A stretch of DNA of 64,000 bases from Hymenolepis diminuta. Taxonomy: Eukaryota > Platyhelminthes > Cestoda > Cyclophyllidea > Hymenolepididae. The DNA lies in NCBI GenBank assembly GCA_900708905.1, contig CAADRB010000038.1, forward strand, positions 197,892 through 261,891. The letters run 5' to 3'. Under the pieces are notes generated by a model. It saw only the letters and a program-made list of their open reading frames with translations. It had not been told where the DNA came from and did not search any database. Within the stretch, counting starts at the first letter, position 1; the number at the start of each line of letters is the position of its first letter. This document shows, piece by piece, positions 11,601-23,600 of this stretch. Made by a program: the position numbers and the translations under genes.

Positions 11601-14600
11601 GATCAGTTAATGTTCGTATTACAAATACAATTTAGTTTCCAAGACAGCTGGGGGTTGGTTTCACTGATTTCACGAATGGAGATTCGAATTCTTTAGTAGT
11701 TTCATGGTCACATTTTGCAATTCTGCTCTAATTCGTTGGGTATCAGAAGAAAGTTAACATCTGAAATTGTTCAGGTTTGCACAACGGGTGGCTGCACCAT
11801 TCCCAACTTTATTTTATTAGAGCTTTTAGTCGGTATAAACTGAGATTTACAACTAGTATTTTGTTAACCATTTGGCTTGCTCGTCCCAAGCAGATCGCAT
11901 GCAAGAGCACAAGTAGCGAGTTTTCACGCAAGAACCTCTTAACTAAGACTGCTCGATATCTAAGAGTAACGTCGTTTCACTGTCTTTCAGTCTACCATAC
12001 AGTCTAACGACACGTCTTTCTTCTATAAGCTCTACAAGTTTCTTAGCTTTCAACTCCAAAGAGCCTGTTGGAGTTGTCTGGGACTCCGGTTAAATGAAAG
12101 GCCATATAATTGCAGCCACATTGAAGCTTTGTTTGAAAGCTCTTCTACACTGTTGAATTGATAGGAAGTCTCGAAATTTCGCAGTTCGTTTCGATCGAGT
12201 AAAATGCACCTCTCTTCTGAGAATGGCTTATAGTTGGTCCTAAGTTGTAAATAAGATGGAAAGGTCCAGAATGATAGTTTGGTGAGCAGCCTTCTTTCAT
12301 GCACAACAACAACAAAACATGCAATATGGCTCCAGGTACTAAACACACAAACTTGGCTAAGCTACAAAAATAATTCAAAATCTGCGTCCAATAGCAGTAC
12401 TTCCCTACCTCAACTACTCTAAACATTAACTTGTAACAGTGAACCTTAATCTTTTGTTAACCATCTTGTAGGAGTCGATGGCAGATTGATCATTCTAGTG
12501 ATTCACATATTTTCAAGCATTTTACTGAGCTTCATAATGGGCCTCTAAATCATTCTTAATGTCTTTGGTCTTTCAACTGAAACCTTTGCGTTTAATGAAG
12601 ATTATGGTAATCACACATTTAGAATATAAAAAAATACGCCATTGTCAATTTATACCAGTATTTCGGGGAGAGTTTAGCTTGATATACATGAATACTGCTC
12701 CACATCTTCTATTTTATCTTCATTCAGTTTCATATTTAGGATCATTCGATTTTTAACACACGATCACATATTATTTACCATCTTTGACGACTTTACAATA
12801 CCGAAAACAAAATGTCCCCGGTTTATCGACGAACAGTGGATTTCTCAATCCTTTACAAAATGTTTGAGAGCTAGTCTGCAGAAATATAGATTCTTTCTGC
12901 AAAACATCTACTAACGCTGTTTCTTCGAATTCTTCTAACAATTCTACTCAATGTTCAGTCGTACTTGTCCCTCTTAGGATGCTTCCTACTGCAATTCTAG
13001 TTCTGTCAGTCAATGATGACATAAGGCTGCACCCATGAGTCAAAGGTAGTGTAAAAGCTACGAGTCTTACGCACTGTATGGTATCCTCCATATCTAAATT
13101 CGTTCCAGCACGACTTGTCTCTGAGCCAGGCGTGCCCAGGCAACAGCCAGTCCCGACAACCTGTCTGCTTGATCACCAGACGAATCGAATATACCGCCTA
13201 AAGGGACATAAGGAAAGTTAGTGTACTTTTGTCTCCACAACTCATGAATCATCCACCAAGATGAAGTCTATGAAGTGTATTGGTCGTGGTAACCACATTC
13301 GAGTTAAACCACAGCTCGTTTTACGTCCCAAGCGATTGGCACTGGTGGATGATAAATGCGAGCAACTCGAGGAAGTCGGTCTTGCTAAACTTGTTTCTCT
13401 CGCAAACGAATCAGGATCAAAAGTGGTTGCATAAAATGCAGACGAGACCGCACTTTCTTATCATCAGGATTTTCTATGCTCTCAAACTGGCATTCCTTGC
13501 TCTCACATTGAACTTATTCTTGCTGCACTCATCCTAGGAACCCCCTATTTAGTCCTGGTTGATTGGTATTCAAAGTGGCCTGAAGTTTTACCTCTTAAGT
13601 CTACCACAACCGGCGCCATCATCAACAGCTCCTGCCAGGTATTCTTTAGCCATCGCTTACCAGAAGTTATTGTGTCCAAAAATGTCACCCGGTTCTCTTC
13701 TACTTGATTTGAGGACTTTTGTCGTGGTCTGAATGTCGCCTCTTTACATTCTCCGCCAAATCTCAAAGATCTGGATGAACAGTTTGTTGACAACGTGGAA
13801 AGTCAACTTCTTGTGTCACAAAAGAGGAGACAGTGGAAGAGATGTTTAGCTCTTTACAGTTCAGGTACTGGACGACGCCTCATGTTGGTGTCCAAATCAA
13901 GGTGTGCCATTGCTAATAATGCCATTCTCAGTACGCAACCGCATCTTCCAAACTGAGAAGGAATCCAACGGAGATCTATTTGGACGCATGTGATCTCCCT
14001 CCGCCTTGGAATTCTGAACCTCCGGAGACCCAGCGCAATTATCGGCTGGACCGTTAGCCAGACGCTTCAGTAGACCCCAAAAAATAATCAAAGTGGATAC
14101 AACACTCAAATGTATGGAGAAACGACCTTTGCTGGGTGGTGTTGGATAGAAATGAATAATTATTATCTAAGAAAAATTAAATTAGCAATTTATCGTTGAT
14201 TACTCATAAAATTGCCATATTTGTTTAAATGTGCTGAATCGCAAGATCATTTAGATTCAACTATGTGGTAGATTTTCCTTTTTTAATATCGTGATAATAA
14301 GACCCTTCTCTTCCTCCTCCTCCAATACTCATGCTTCTTCTGCAAGACTAAGAAGTCTTGGTAGGTTTCACATAATAATAGTAATGTGTAAAGTTATCTC
14401 TTCTCTTTTTTCTCAGGTGAAGAGGATGATTGTCGTATTAGCGTAAAGACCAACAAGAATCGACTGGTTCGTATCAAGACTGATCCAGCTACGCCACCTC
14501 AGTCTCAACCCCTAACTAATAGCACCATTGTCAACCACCATCAACAGCCACAGCATCAGTCAATGGGCAACACTCAGCCTCGTAGTATTCCACAAAAACA

Positions 14601-17600
14601 CCACTCCACCATTCAACAGCCGCCAACATGGAATGGACATATGGCGCCTTTCGGCTCTTCGGAGGGTTCTGGTTCTCCACCCTCTATGATCAATGTACCC
14701 TCGTTACTCTCGTCCAACTCTGATGATATCTCTGCCATCTCCTCACCAGAGTCCTATCAATACGTGCAAGTCAATAGAAAACGTAGTGGTCAGTTTGATC
14801 CTCTTAACACAATTACTGTTATTGGTTTTATTTTAGCGAATGAGCACCTTGATTTTGAAGGAAAATTGAGATAACGTATAGAAAGCAGAATTTTTCTTTA
14901 GTGCCCTGTTCGCTTCCCCTCGCTCCTGATGTCTAATGCAAGAGGACTTCCTTTTATTGCTTGATTTCATCACGGATTCCTCTTTTAGATGCCCGGGCTT
15001 CAGCCTTCATTGATTAGATATACAAGCATTGTTCGGCAACAATTTAGAAGTGCTGTCCACCGTTCTAATAGGTGTTTTCTCCTTTTAGATACAAGATTAT
15101 TCATTTTTCTCTTTCTAGTCTAGAAATATTCGTAATATTATCGCTTTCTATTAAAAAATGGGCTATGACAGCCCTCATAATTACACTTAATAGGTTAAGG
15201 AAATGTCTCTTTTTGCTAGCGAAGGCCTAGCAGTGTCTTTTACGCTGCTCACTTTAAAATTAGGCAGATCTGTGTCAGTATATATTGATAGAAAATGTAC
15301 GTATCAATTTATAAGGTAATCAGTCGTTAAAATAATAAGAGATTTTGCTTTTTATTTAGCTTACCACCTTCTTGACCCTTTTTTTGTTTCGCCGGATATG
15401 CTTGTCTTAACTTGTCCTTATGACAAAACTATCAGAACTATTGTTTTACTGCCAGATTTTAGTAAAAGAGATACTTTTTACTAATGTAACTCTTATTATA
15501 ATTAAGATAATGCCGTTAAGCTCTTTGTAAATTTATTTCACCAACCTAAATCCCACGTATTGATTTTGAGTTCTTTTTTGATTAGCTACAGAGAGCAATA
15601 ATCTACGCCAGTGTCTCCTAAGCTGTAACTACTAGATTATCTCTAGGAACGGAGTTTATTAATATATTCGGACCAGGAACAATGCAGAGGGGCAGTGTTT
15701 ATTGAGCACACAGAGGAATTTCCTTGTGAAAAAATTGGCGATTGAATCAGTGTTATTCTGATTCTTTCGTCCCTTTTTATTTTCCTTTAATTTAGTTGCA
15801 TTCAAGCCTCCCTATATATAGCAACTTAACAACTCTTTATATCTCCCCCACCCATTTGTGCTTCGCTTTTTTGCATTTAGCCGACAACCAGCTCTTCCAG
15901 CACGTTTGTCCACCTGACGCGAAAATGGGCGCCTACTACGCTCCGGACAGTGAGGCTATCAACTGTGATGCTATCAGTAACAACAATGGCAACAATATCG
16001 TTCATCCAATGGCCAATGGCGGTTGTTATGATGGTCATGCGCCCCAGTACACACCAGCTGATGTCAATTACTGTGCCAACGGTATGGGCTCGTCCTATGG
16101 CTATCATTCGCACACTCCACTCAATTCAAGTACTGAAAGTAATTTCACTCGTTTGAGCCTTTTCTGGGGTTCTTTCTCACTTCTCATGTTCAACCCGTTT
16201 ATTATCTCATCTGGAGATAGTAGTGGAACTGCGGGTGCTAAAGGTAAGTTCCCTCTGACCGTTAATGAATCAAGTAAAGGATCAGTTAGCTCTAAATTGT
16301 GCCATTTTTGTCTTTAAATAGCGGCAGGAATGCCTATTCGACGACTTCTTTCAGCTCTGTCCTTCTCTGGTGATAATGTTAGTGCAAGTGAAGATGCAAT
16401 TGGATCAACTCTCAGCCCAATGTTCCTCTCATTCATGTATTTGGCTCAATGGGTTGTGGCCATCATGCTTCTGGTCTTTGCTTGTCCACGTCAGTTTGGA
16501 TTCGGTTTTCTCTCTCGAAGAAGTTCTAATAGACGTGCTCGGGGACCTGTTGGTCAGTTGCCGGGTGGAAAAATTGCTCTAGTGCATTGGGAGTTGTCTG
16601 AGGAATATTTGAAATCGGTAAGGAATTGGTTGGATGGTGGTTACTGGACTGTTGAGTGAGTTTCATAGTTTAATTCATAGATGAAGTCCGTGCAACAGAA
16701 GGTTTAGCTGAAAGGTGAATTGATGTAAGAGTTCTGCGAACATATGCTTACAATAAAATAGAAATTTCGGCATTCATGAGGCGCCATGGAGATTTAGCTA
16801 TTTTGACCACTTTGTTGGTATAGATTAATTGCAGAACGAAGTTCAAGAATGGAGTCACTCCTTAAAGCATAGCTTCTTGTCTCAGTTCACTTCTCTCTCC
16901 TTAATATCTGTTCGTAAATTCTGACTGTTAAATAATTACCTTTCATCACCCTTTGAATTTGAATAAAGCTGTTGTAATTTGCTAAACCTTATTGAAATGG
17001 CCAAGTATTAAACAGAACACCAAGGAATAAAATAAAAACACGAATTTATTGGATTGCCGAATATGTGATGCCGTACAACTGTCAATGAATTGGATAATCG
17101 GAATGCAAGCTAATGTCGTAATAGTAATGTCACCGTACAGCCAGTGGAGAATCTACTTAAGCAAGATTCCATCGATTGGTAAATAGTCACATGATTGAAT
17201 TAAACAGTTCAATCAATAAGTAACTCAATGCACACGTGTTTTTGAATAAGCAATTCTGTGGTTAGTTAAGTCATTTAACTTTCAAAAATGAATTTGCTCT
17301 GCTTCTCTTCAGCAATCATTTTCCCTTAGGCACCTAAGAGGCTAATTTCATCATCGTAGGAAAGTGGATTCCGATTTCGGGTACTTTCCAAATTAACAAC
17401 TACGTTTTAATCGGTTGGTGTGCATAAACGCAGTAATACAAACAGCTTCACAATTTTTTTTGCGGAAGGGTAACTGATGTCAGTTAACAGAAAGTTCAAC
17501 AAATGATAAGGATGGGGTCAAAAGGATTCTGGGAGCAACGTCAAGGTATCAAAGAGTCTTACTTCGTTCGGTTTTTCAATTAATTGTACGGAGATTTCTA

Positions 17601-20600
17601 AATGAGTAGATCACATTCCAAAATTTAACTTTCATGATTCAAATCCTGGATTGCAGCAAATGCTTATCTACTATGTTCATTGCTTATTGACCGATTTTTT
17701 AATCAGGAAGGTTTGTTCTTGCCAATTCAAATAATTTTTCTCCAAACGGTTGTAAAGACAAATTTTACATGATATTTCGCAGTTTACGGTTTTAACAGCA
17801 GAGATAAAGTGAATAAACCGTCAATTATTTAAGATGAAATGCCTATTTTTGGTCCCTCTCCTCCTCCCTACGCACGAAATATGTTGCAAAATCTTAACAC
17901 TGAGATAGTTGACAATTAAGATGTTGATCATGCTCTAGTTGTATGATCTAGTCGTGCCCTATGTCAGTGGAAAATTCCACGCCTCACGTATACACAATTG
18001 CATTATACATGGTTATCTATTAAAAAGTAAAGAAGTCGAATCCACCTACTCAAACTTCTTAATATTCTTTTGAGATCTTGCATCATGGATGGAAGTTAAT
18101 TTACTATAGTTACATGAATTGTATATTCTCTTAAACCTTTTCTTGCTTTCCCAACCCCGCACTAACAAAGTAACTCACTTTGAAGTTATCCATCCTCGCA
18201 AGTTTCTCAACTTGTTCCTTCCTTGCTATTTCAGGGAGACTGGAACAAAGCAGGAAGTCACCTGAAGAGTTCACTTGCAACATTGGGTATATCGCCGTGT
18301 TTTGAGGAAGGTACAATGTCCATATTTTGGGCTCGATTGAGTGGTTATGTCAAGGGATTACGGCTGATCCTCTACCACTTACCTATGCTACTTTGGTTCT
18401 CCTTGCACAGCGCTCCCATCTCAAAAGAGGCATCGAAAAAGGGCATTGAACAAGAAATGGGTGGTACTATTACTATAGCAAAAATTAGAAGACGGCTTCT
18501 TGAACTCAAATTTCTTAGTGAGTTTATTTTGAGAACATGTTTTTTCGTTTGACAGTGGTGCAATGTCTAAATTTAACTGTGTGGATGTTTATTGATGACA
18601 AAATGTGCTTTTACATCACTTAATATTATTAAGGAAGAAGGGAAGTAAGGAGTGGAGGGTTAATATTTGATAATATCCTTTAAATATCCATGAAGAGAAC
18701 TTAATTACTGCTTAATTTGTAATGATTAGTAAATCTTGAGCAATGGTAATACTTCATTATATTCCCACAAATCTCCAGAGCAAATCCCTACTATGTTTTC
18801 CGATTCTAAAAGACTATCTCCCTGATGAGTAATTCCCATTCAGTCGCCCACTTTGTTGATTATTATTGGGCAATACAGTTAGTCGGTATCGGTACCTTGA
18901 TCTCTGATTTTAACACTGCGCCAACAGCGCATGGGAAGTTAAATAACTCAATTTCCGGGATATTTTATTTTCATACGAGAGAATCTCGTAGCTGAGAAGA
19001 CTTGTGTGTGACTGAAAAGGGATTTTACTAATCCGTTTTTATGAAAATATGACCTGAGAAGAATACATATGAGGTTTTATTTGAAAATGGATTGGTGTTT
19101 CCTAAATCACTCGGGACAATATTCAGAGAACCTATGGTTTTTAAGTTTTGCAACAATCTAAACACGTAAAGATCCATCACCATCTATACACTCGAAAAAC
19201 TGGTTTTCGAACCTCTTAGTGAATCGATAACTTGACACGTTATTGAGCATTTAAACGCCTTTATAGCAACTGTTCAACCACCTTTTGTAAGGAGCATAGG
19301 TTATTTTTACAATTTGTAGTCTATCAAATTTATTCGTCTTGTAATGTGAAGTTAGATTAGCAAAAAAAACGAACGGATTTCAGTTTTCGTTGCTGTGCGC
19401 TGATGATCATTGATCTATAGCTTCGCAGACAGGCACGTTAACCATTGCTAAGTAGTAACTGATCATCGTAACCAGTAAAACCACCTAGTTACATGTGACT
19501 TGTTATATCCATCGAACTAAATACCCCTTCGGCGATTATCTTGAGGAGAGTAAAGATACTTCTATCTCATTTAAAAGCTCGTATTTGGCCTTCATAACAA
19601 TCAGGTAATAGGATAGATCTATCACAAATGTTACCAATCTATTCGTTACCTTAGAAGTTTAATAATATTAAGTCTGAGAAAATGGAGTACGCTTGTGTTA
19701 GACATGACTTCGGCTAGGCCATGTGTGTCAACAGTATCTAGTTTGTTCATCAAATCACCTTACTTGATCCCTAATAAGGTGCATCATGTGACCTGATTAT
19801 TTGGACTAGTGTAAGTAGTCTCCGTCTTGTTTTTAGCTATTACTGTCCCTGTTACATCGAGGCTATTATTTGTGACTTTTCTTGAAAATGCTTCTCAAGC
19901 AAATTATTTCATTGATCATCATGTTGGGTGGTGGGAGAGGTATTCCGGAGCCTCCCTAATTACGAAACTAACGTTCGGACACAGATTGTGCGCTAGTGAA
20001 TCTCTGGATGGGATAATATTAAGTAAATGTAAGTTCAGTTAACTAATGAAGATTAAGAGAAAAAAGAGATCAAATATTCATCCACTCTTCGTTCTTCCTC
20101 GGAAGGTGTGAGAATGCAAGTTTTCGTTATTGATTCATTATAGAATTTAATCAACGGAATGTTCGGGCAATCAACGAAGAACTCAAAGGAAGCTCTCTCC
20201 TAGCTCAAATCTAGAAACATGTGATGAGCTGTACTTAACGAAATTGATACTATTGGATCTTGAATCCATGCTTTCTATTGTGAATGAAACCGCTACGCTA
20301 TCGACGTTTGCATTCTATTTCACTACTTTCTTTTCTCCACAGATCTGGTGCATTTGTCTGATGACGACCAAGTTTCACCCTCCTGTCCTATCGTTGTCGA
20401 AATGCCCACACGCGAATGTCTTGAAGTTGTCCATCTGATGTTCGACTGTCTGGGAGATTTCACCAGAGATTGGGGCCTTCTACGTGCTGGCAAACCTGTC
20501 GATGCCAGTGAACTTAACCTCTTCGGATTCACGCTCTCACTGACTGTCAAACGATTCTTTGGCATCAATTTCCTTGGTGTAAGTCGTTTATACCAGGGCT

Positions 20601-23600
20601 GCCTTTTAAAAACAATTCAGTGAACTACTTTCGTTAAGTGCAGAAATGGGTTAATATCAGAAATCTTAGTTTAGACATTTTTAGGAAAAAAATCAGTTAG
20701 CTGCTACGAAACATGTGTGACTCGTCCCTCCTTTAATTTGATAAACATGTCAGATGACCCTCAGGAGCGTTAGAACTTTATTTGAGATTTGATTACACAT
20801 ATCAATTGGAGTTGATTTCCCTAGTATTTACAGTGGTGATTGAAACTTGCTTGTGTTCAATTAACTTCTTTCATTACAGGACCATGTCCATTCAATGCAT
20901 AAACGTTCTAAGCTCGGTAAGAGAAATATTAACAGCGTTTGATTTATGTAGGAGGAAGGTATCCTTAACACATTAGTGAAAAGCTCGCATTCTAACATTA
21001 CCTCCCCTTGTTGACCAGAATTAATTGGGATGATTAGAAATCCTGCTCGAAGTATCCCGTTTTCAAATATTTATCTTTAAAGATAGAAGGTGTTCTTAAG
21101 TTTCTGTTGAGAAATTTGCATTTAGTCATTCTTCTTTTGACCAGTAATAATCAACGGGGTTAGTAAATTCATTCACCGGATTTGCACTAATGGGTTTCAT
21201 TTCCATGACTCTGCGATATGACTACTGTAATTATCTCCTTTAGTTCTTTATTAATTTGCCCTAGATTTCAAGGTTCTCTCGTATTTCGGCTTAGTATCCT
21301 CCGCTTCTCTATCTATAACGCACTCTTCTACACACAAAATTTTCTAACTTACTAGCTTTTTCGAAAATCGTAGAAGTTTGAAGCGAAACAGTTTAAGGAG
21401 TTTTCTCTAGTGATATTTAGGCTATGATTTCTACAATGTCTCTTCCGATAGGGCATAAATATGGTTTAATCTACCTTGCTCACTTATAGATGTTAAGTTA
21501 GTGGAGATACAGCTTTACGGCCTCAGTATCTATGTTACTTGATACCCTTCCATCCTTTTTCAGAACATGCTTCTGCGTGCAACACAAACCTTGGCAAAGC
21601 AGATGGATGAAAAGTCTATTCTGGACATGGGTCCTGATAATGAACTTGCAATGAGTATTTTATTGGCACCACCTTCTAATGACTTCTGTCAGAAACGTCG
21701 TCTGGTTGAAAAGGACACTTACTCGGGTATCCTTCGCATTGGTCGTGAAGCCCCACCAACTTCCTTCCTAATTCTTGAAGTCTACCAGGATATTTGTGAA
21801 ACACTTGCGAGGAAAGCTGTCAAGGTAGATATATTAGGCTTGTGTTCCATATTTGTGTGCGTTGTTGCGTATGTTTAATAAGAAGTATGTCTGTGGTTCA
21901 AGAAGTATGCCATTCACTTGATCAAATCAGTGATTTCATGTGTCCTATTTGGACAATGTGATGCGTAATTTACGCAGCTCTTATATTTTCTAATAATGAC
22001 CAGTGGATTTTAGATGTATAACTCTTTATCTGCTCAAGTTCTTCGAGTAAATCCTTTTCACGTCTGAACTATTCAAAGCCCGTATTTGGCTCATTTCGGG
22101 TGTCATTTTGAGCTTCTCAATATCAATTTCCCAATAGTAAAGATCGCTCTTATTTGATAAAGAAGTCTATTCAAATCTAGTTTCAGAGATAAGGATTGGG
22201 CAAGAACATTCAAATTGAGCTTTGAAATTTGAAAAATTTGTACTTTTAAGCAACTAGATTATTTAAATTAACATAGAGCGGTTTATCCTTCTTGCTCCTC
22301 CATAGGTTTCTTAACTCAGTACACTTGAGTCCAAATGGAGCTAAATCAGAAGCCTCTTATTAAAGAAACAGTGCACTTTGAACTGGGGTTAGTTTACAAC
22401 ACTGCACATATTTTAATTTAATTTATTATTATTTATTAACTCTAACACTGATGACAAATGTCCAGTCTGAAAGTACATACTTTCAGTTATGTTCAATTTT
22501 ATTTGAGGAAGTAGCCTGTGTCTCTGTCGTTAGGATCTCTATTTTTACCAAATTTTGTTCAATCAAACTAGAGACTTCCATCACCTTTCTGCGTTGTAGA
22601 ATGACTTCTTAATCCATTTCCTTCCCTTTTTTCGTGAAGACTTGAATGAATGAGTTAGTGATACCTAGCAAATTTATTGATTCTTGAGGTGCACTGGGAT
22701 GTTTGTGATTTGATTGCAATGAAAAATATCTATTTTGATTGTATTCCACATATTCTGTGTGTGCGTGTGAGCTTGTTGTTTTATGGACCTGTACAACAAA
22801 CGAGAGTGTTTGTCATTTAAGAGTGGACCATTTATTCGGTTATATCGGTGATATCGTGTGTTACAGTGTGTTACATAGCTCCTATATTTTCTAATAATAT
22901 ACTAGTGAAATGTAATAATGTTATCCTTGTGTGCAAAATTTTTGTACAACTCATTGTTGTGGCTAGAGTCAAGTTCATTAAATTGTTGAGAGCTTTAATC
23001 CTATAAATTTAATATATTTAGATCACTTGGATTTTAGTTGAAAGCCTCTCGATTCTAACTTTTATCGAAGTTTTGAAGTGGACTGAAAAGTTATAGTATT
23101 CGAATTCACATTCAAGTTGGAGGATGAGGTCGGTGGATTTCCCTAATTTCAATCTTAAGAACTTCGTGCTCGGATATTTAATCAATAATCCATTTTGTGC
23201 CTTAGAGCTTACTCTACTCAGCGCACTCGGATTTGATTTGAGCTCTATTTGAGGCTTTTTGTGAAAAAAGTTTACTTTGAAAATCAGCTAACTTAGTGCA
23301 TCTAGGTAAGTTTACTTTTAATCGAGTTTTCGCAGAGCAGTTATGAATAGGTTTGACTATGAAGGGGAGTATATATTTATAAAGGATGAATATTGTGTGC
23401 CAACACGTACTCCTACATAATCTACTAGCGACTATTTGTATGTGCTTATTTTATCTTTATTTTTGTTTGTTATCAGCAACTAAACTGGAAAATCCTGTGT
23501 ATTTGGACCATGAAATTGCCTGAAAGCAGAACAAAGTAGTTATTAGAGGCTCGTATTTCCATCTATGGGATTATTTGATCAAAGTAGCAGTTTTCACCAC

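Larger units (their letters stand above)
9566..14416 (+). other. SREBP intron 3 (4.9 kb)
   Basis: Holds three candidate micro-exons (27, 18 and 18 nt), a set of diverged internal repeats at 10365-11780 and the gypsy relic at 13275-14110. The stretch 11800-13270 shows only short open frames without recognisable similarity. Confidence 0.7.

Noticed and set aside
12050..12426. Overlapping minus-strand open frames in SREBP intron 3
   Set aside because: No similarity to retrotransposon or host domains could be seen; treated as chance open frames.
16618..16655. Extension of SREBP exon 6 to the donor GTGAGT at 16656
   Set aside because: It adds 38 nt and would put exon 7 (GDWNKAG) out of frame; the donor at 16618 keeps the frame and matches the family.
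19827..20042. Open frame that could be an extra SREBP exon in intron 7
   Set aside because: Phases of exons 7 and 8 already join directly, and the translation shows no similarity to the SREBP regulatory domain.
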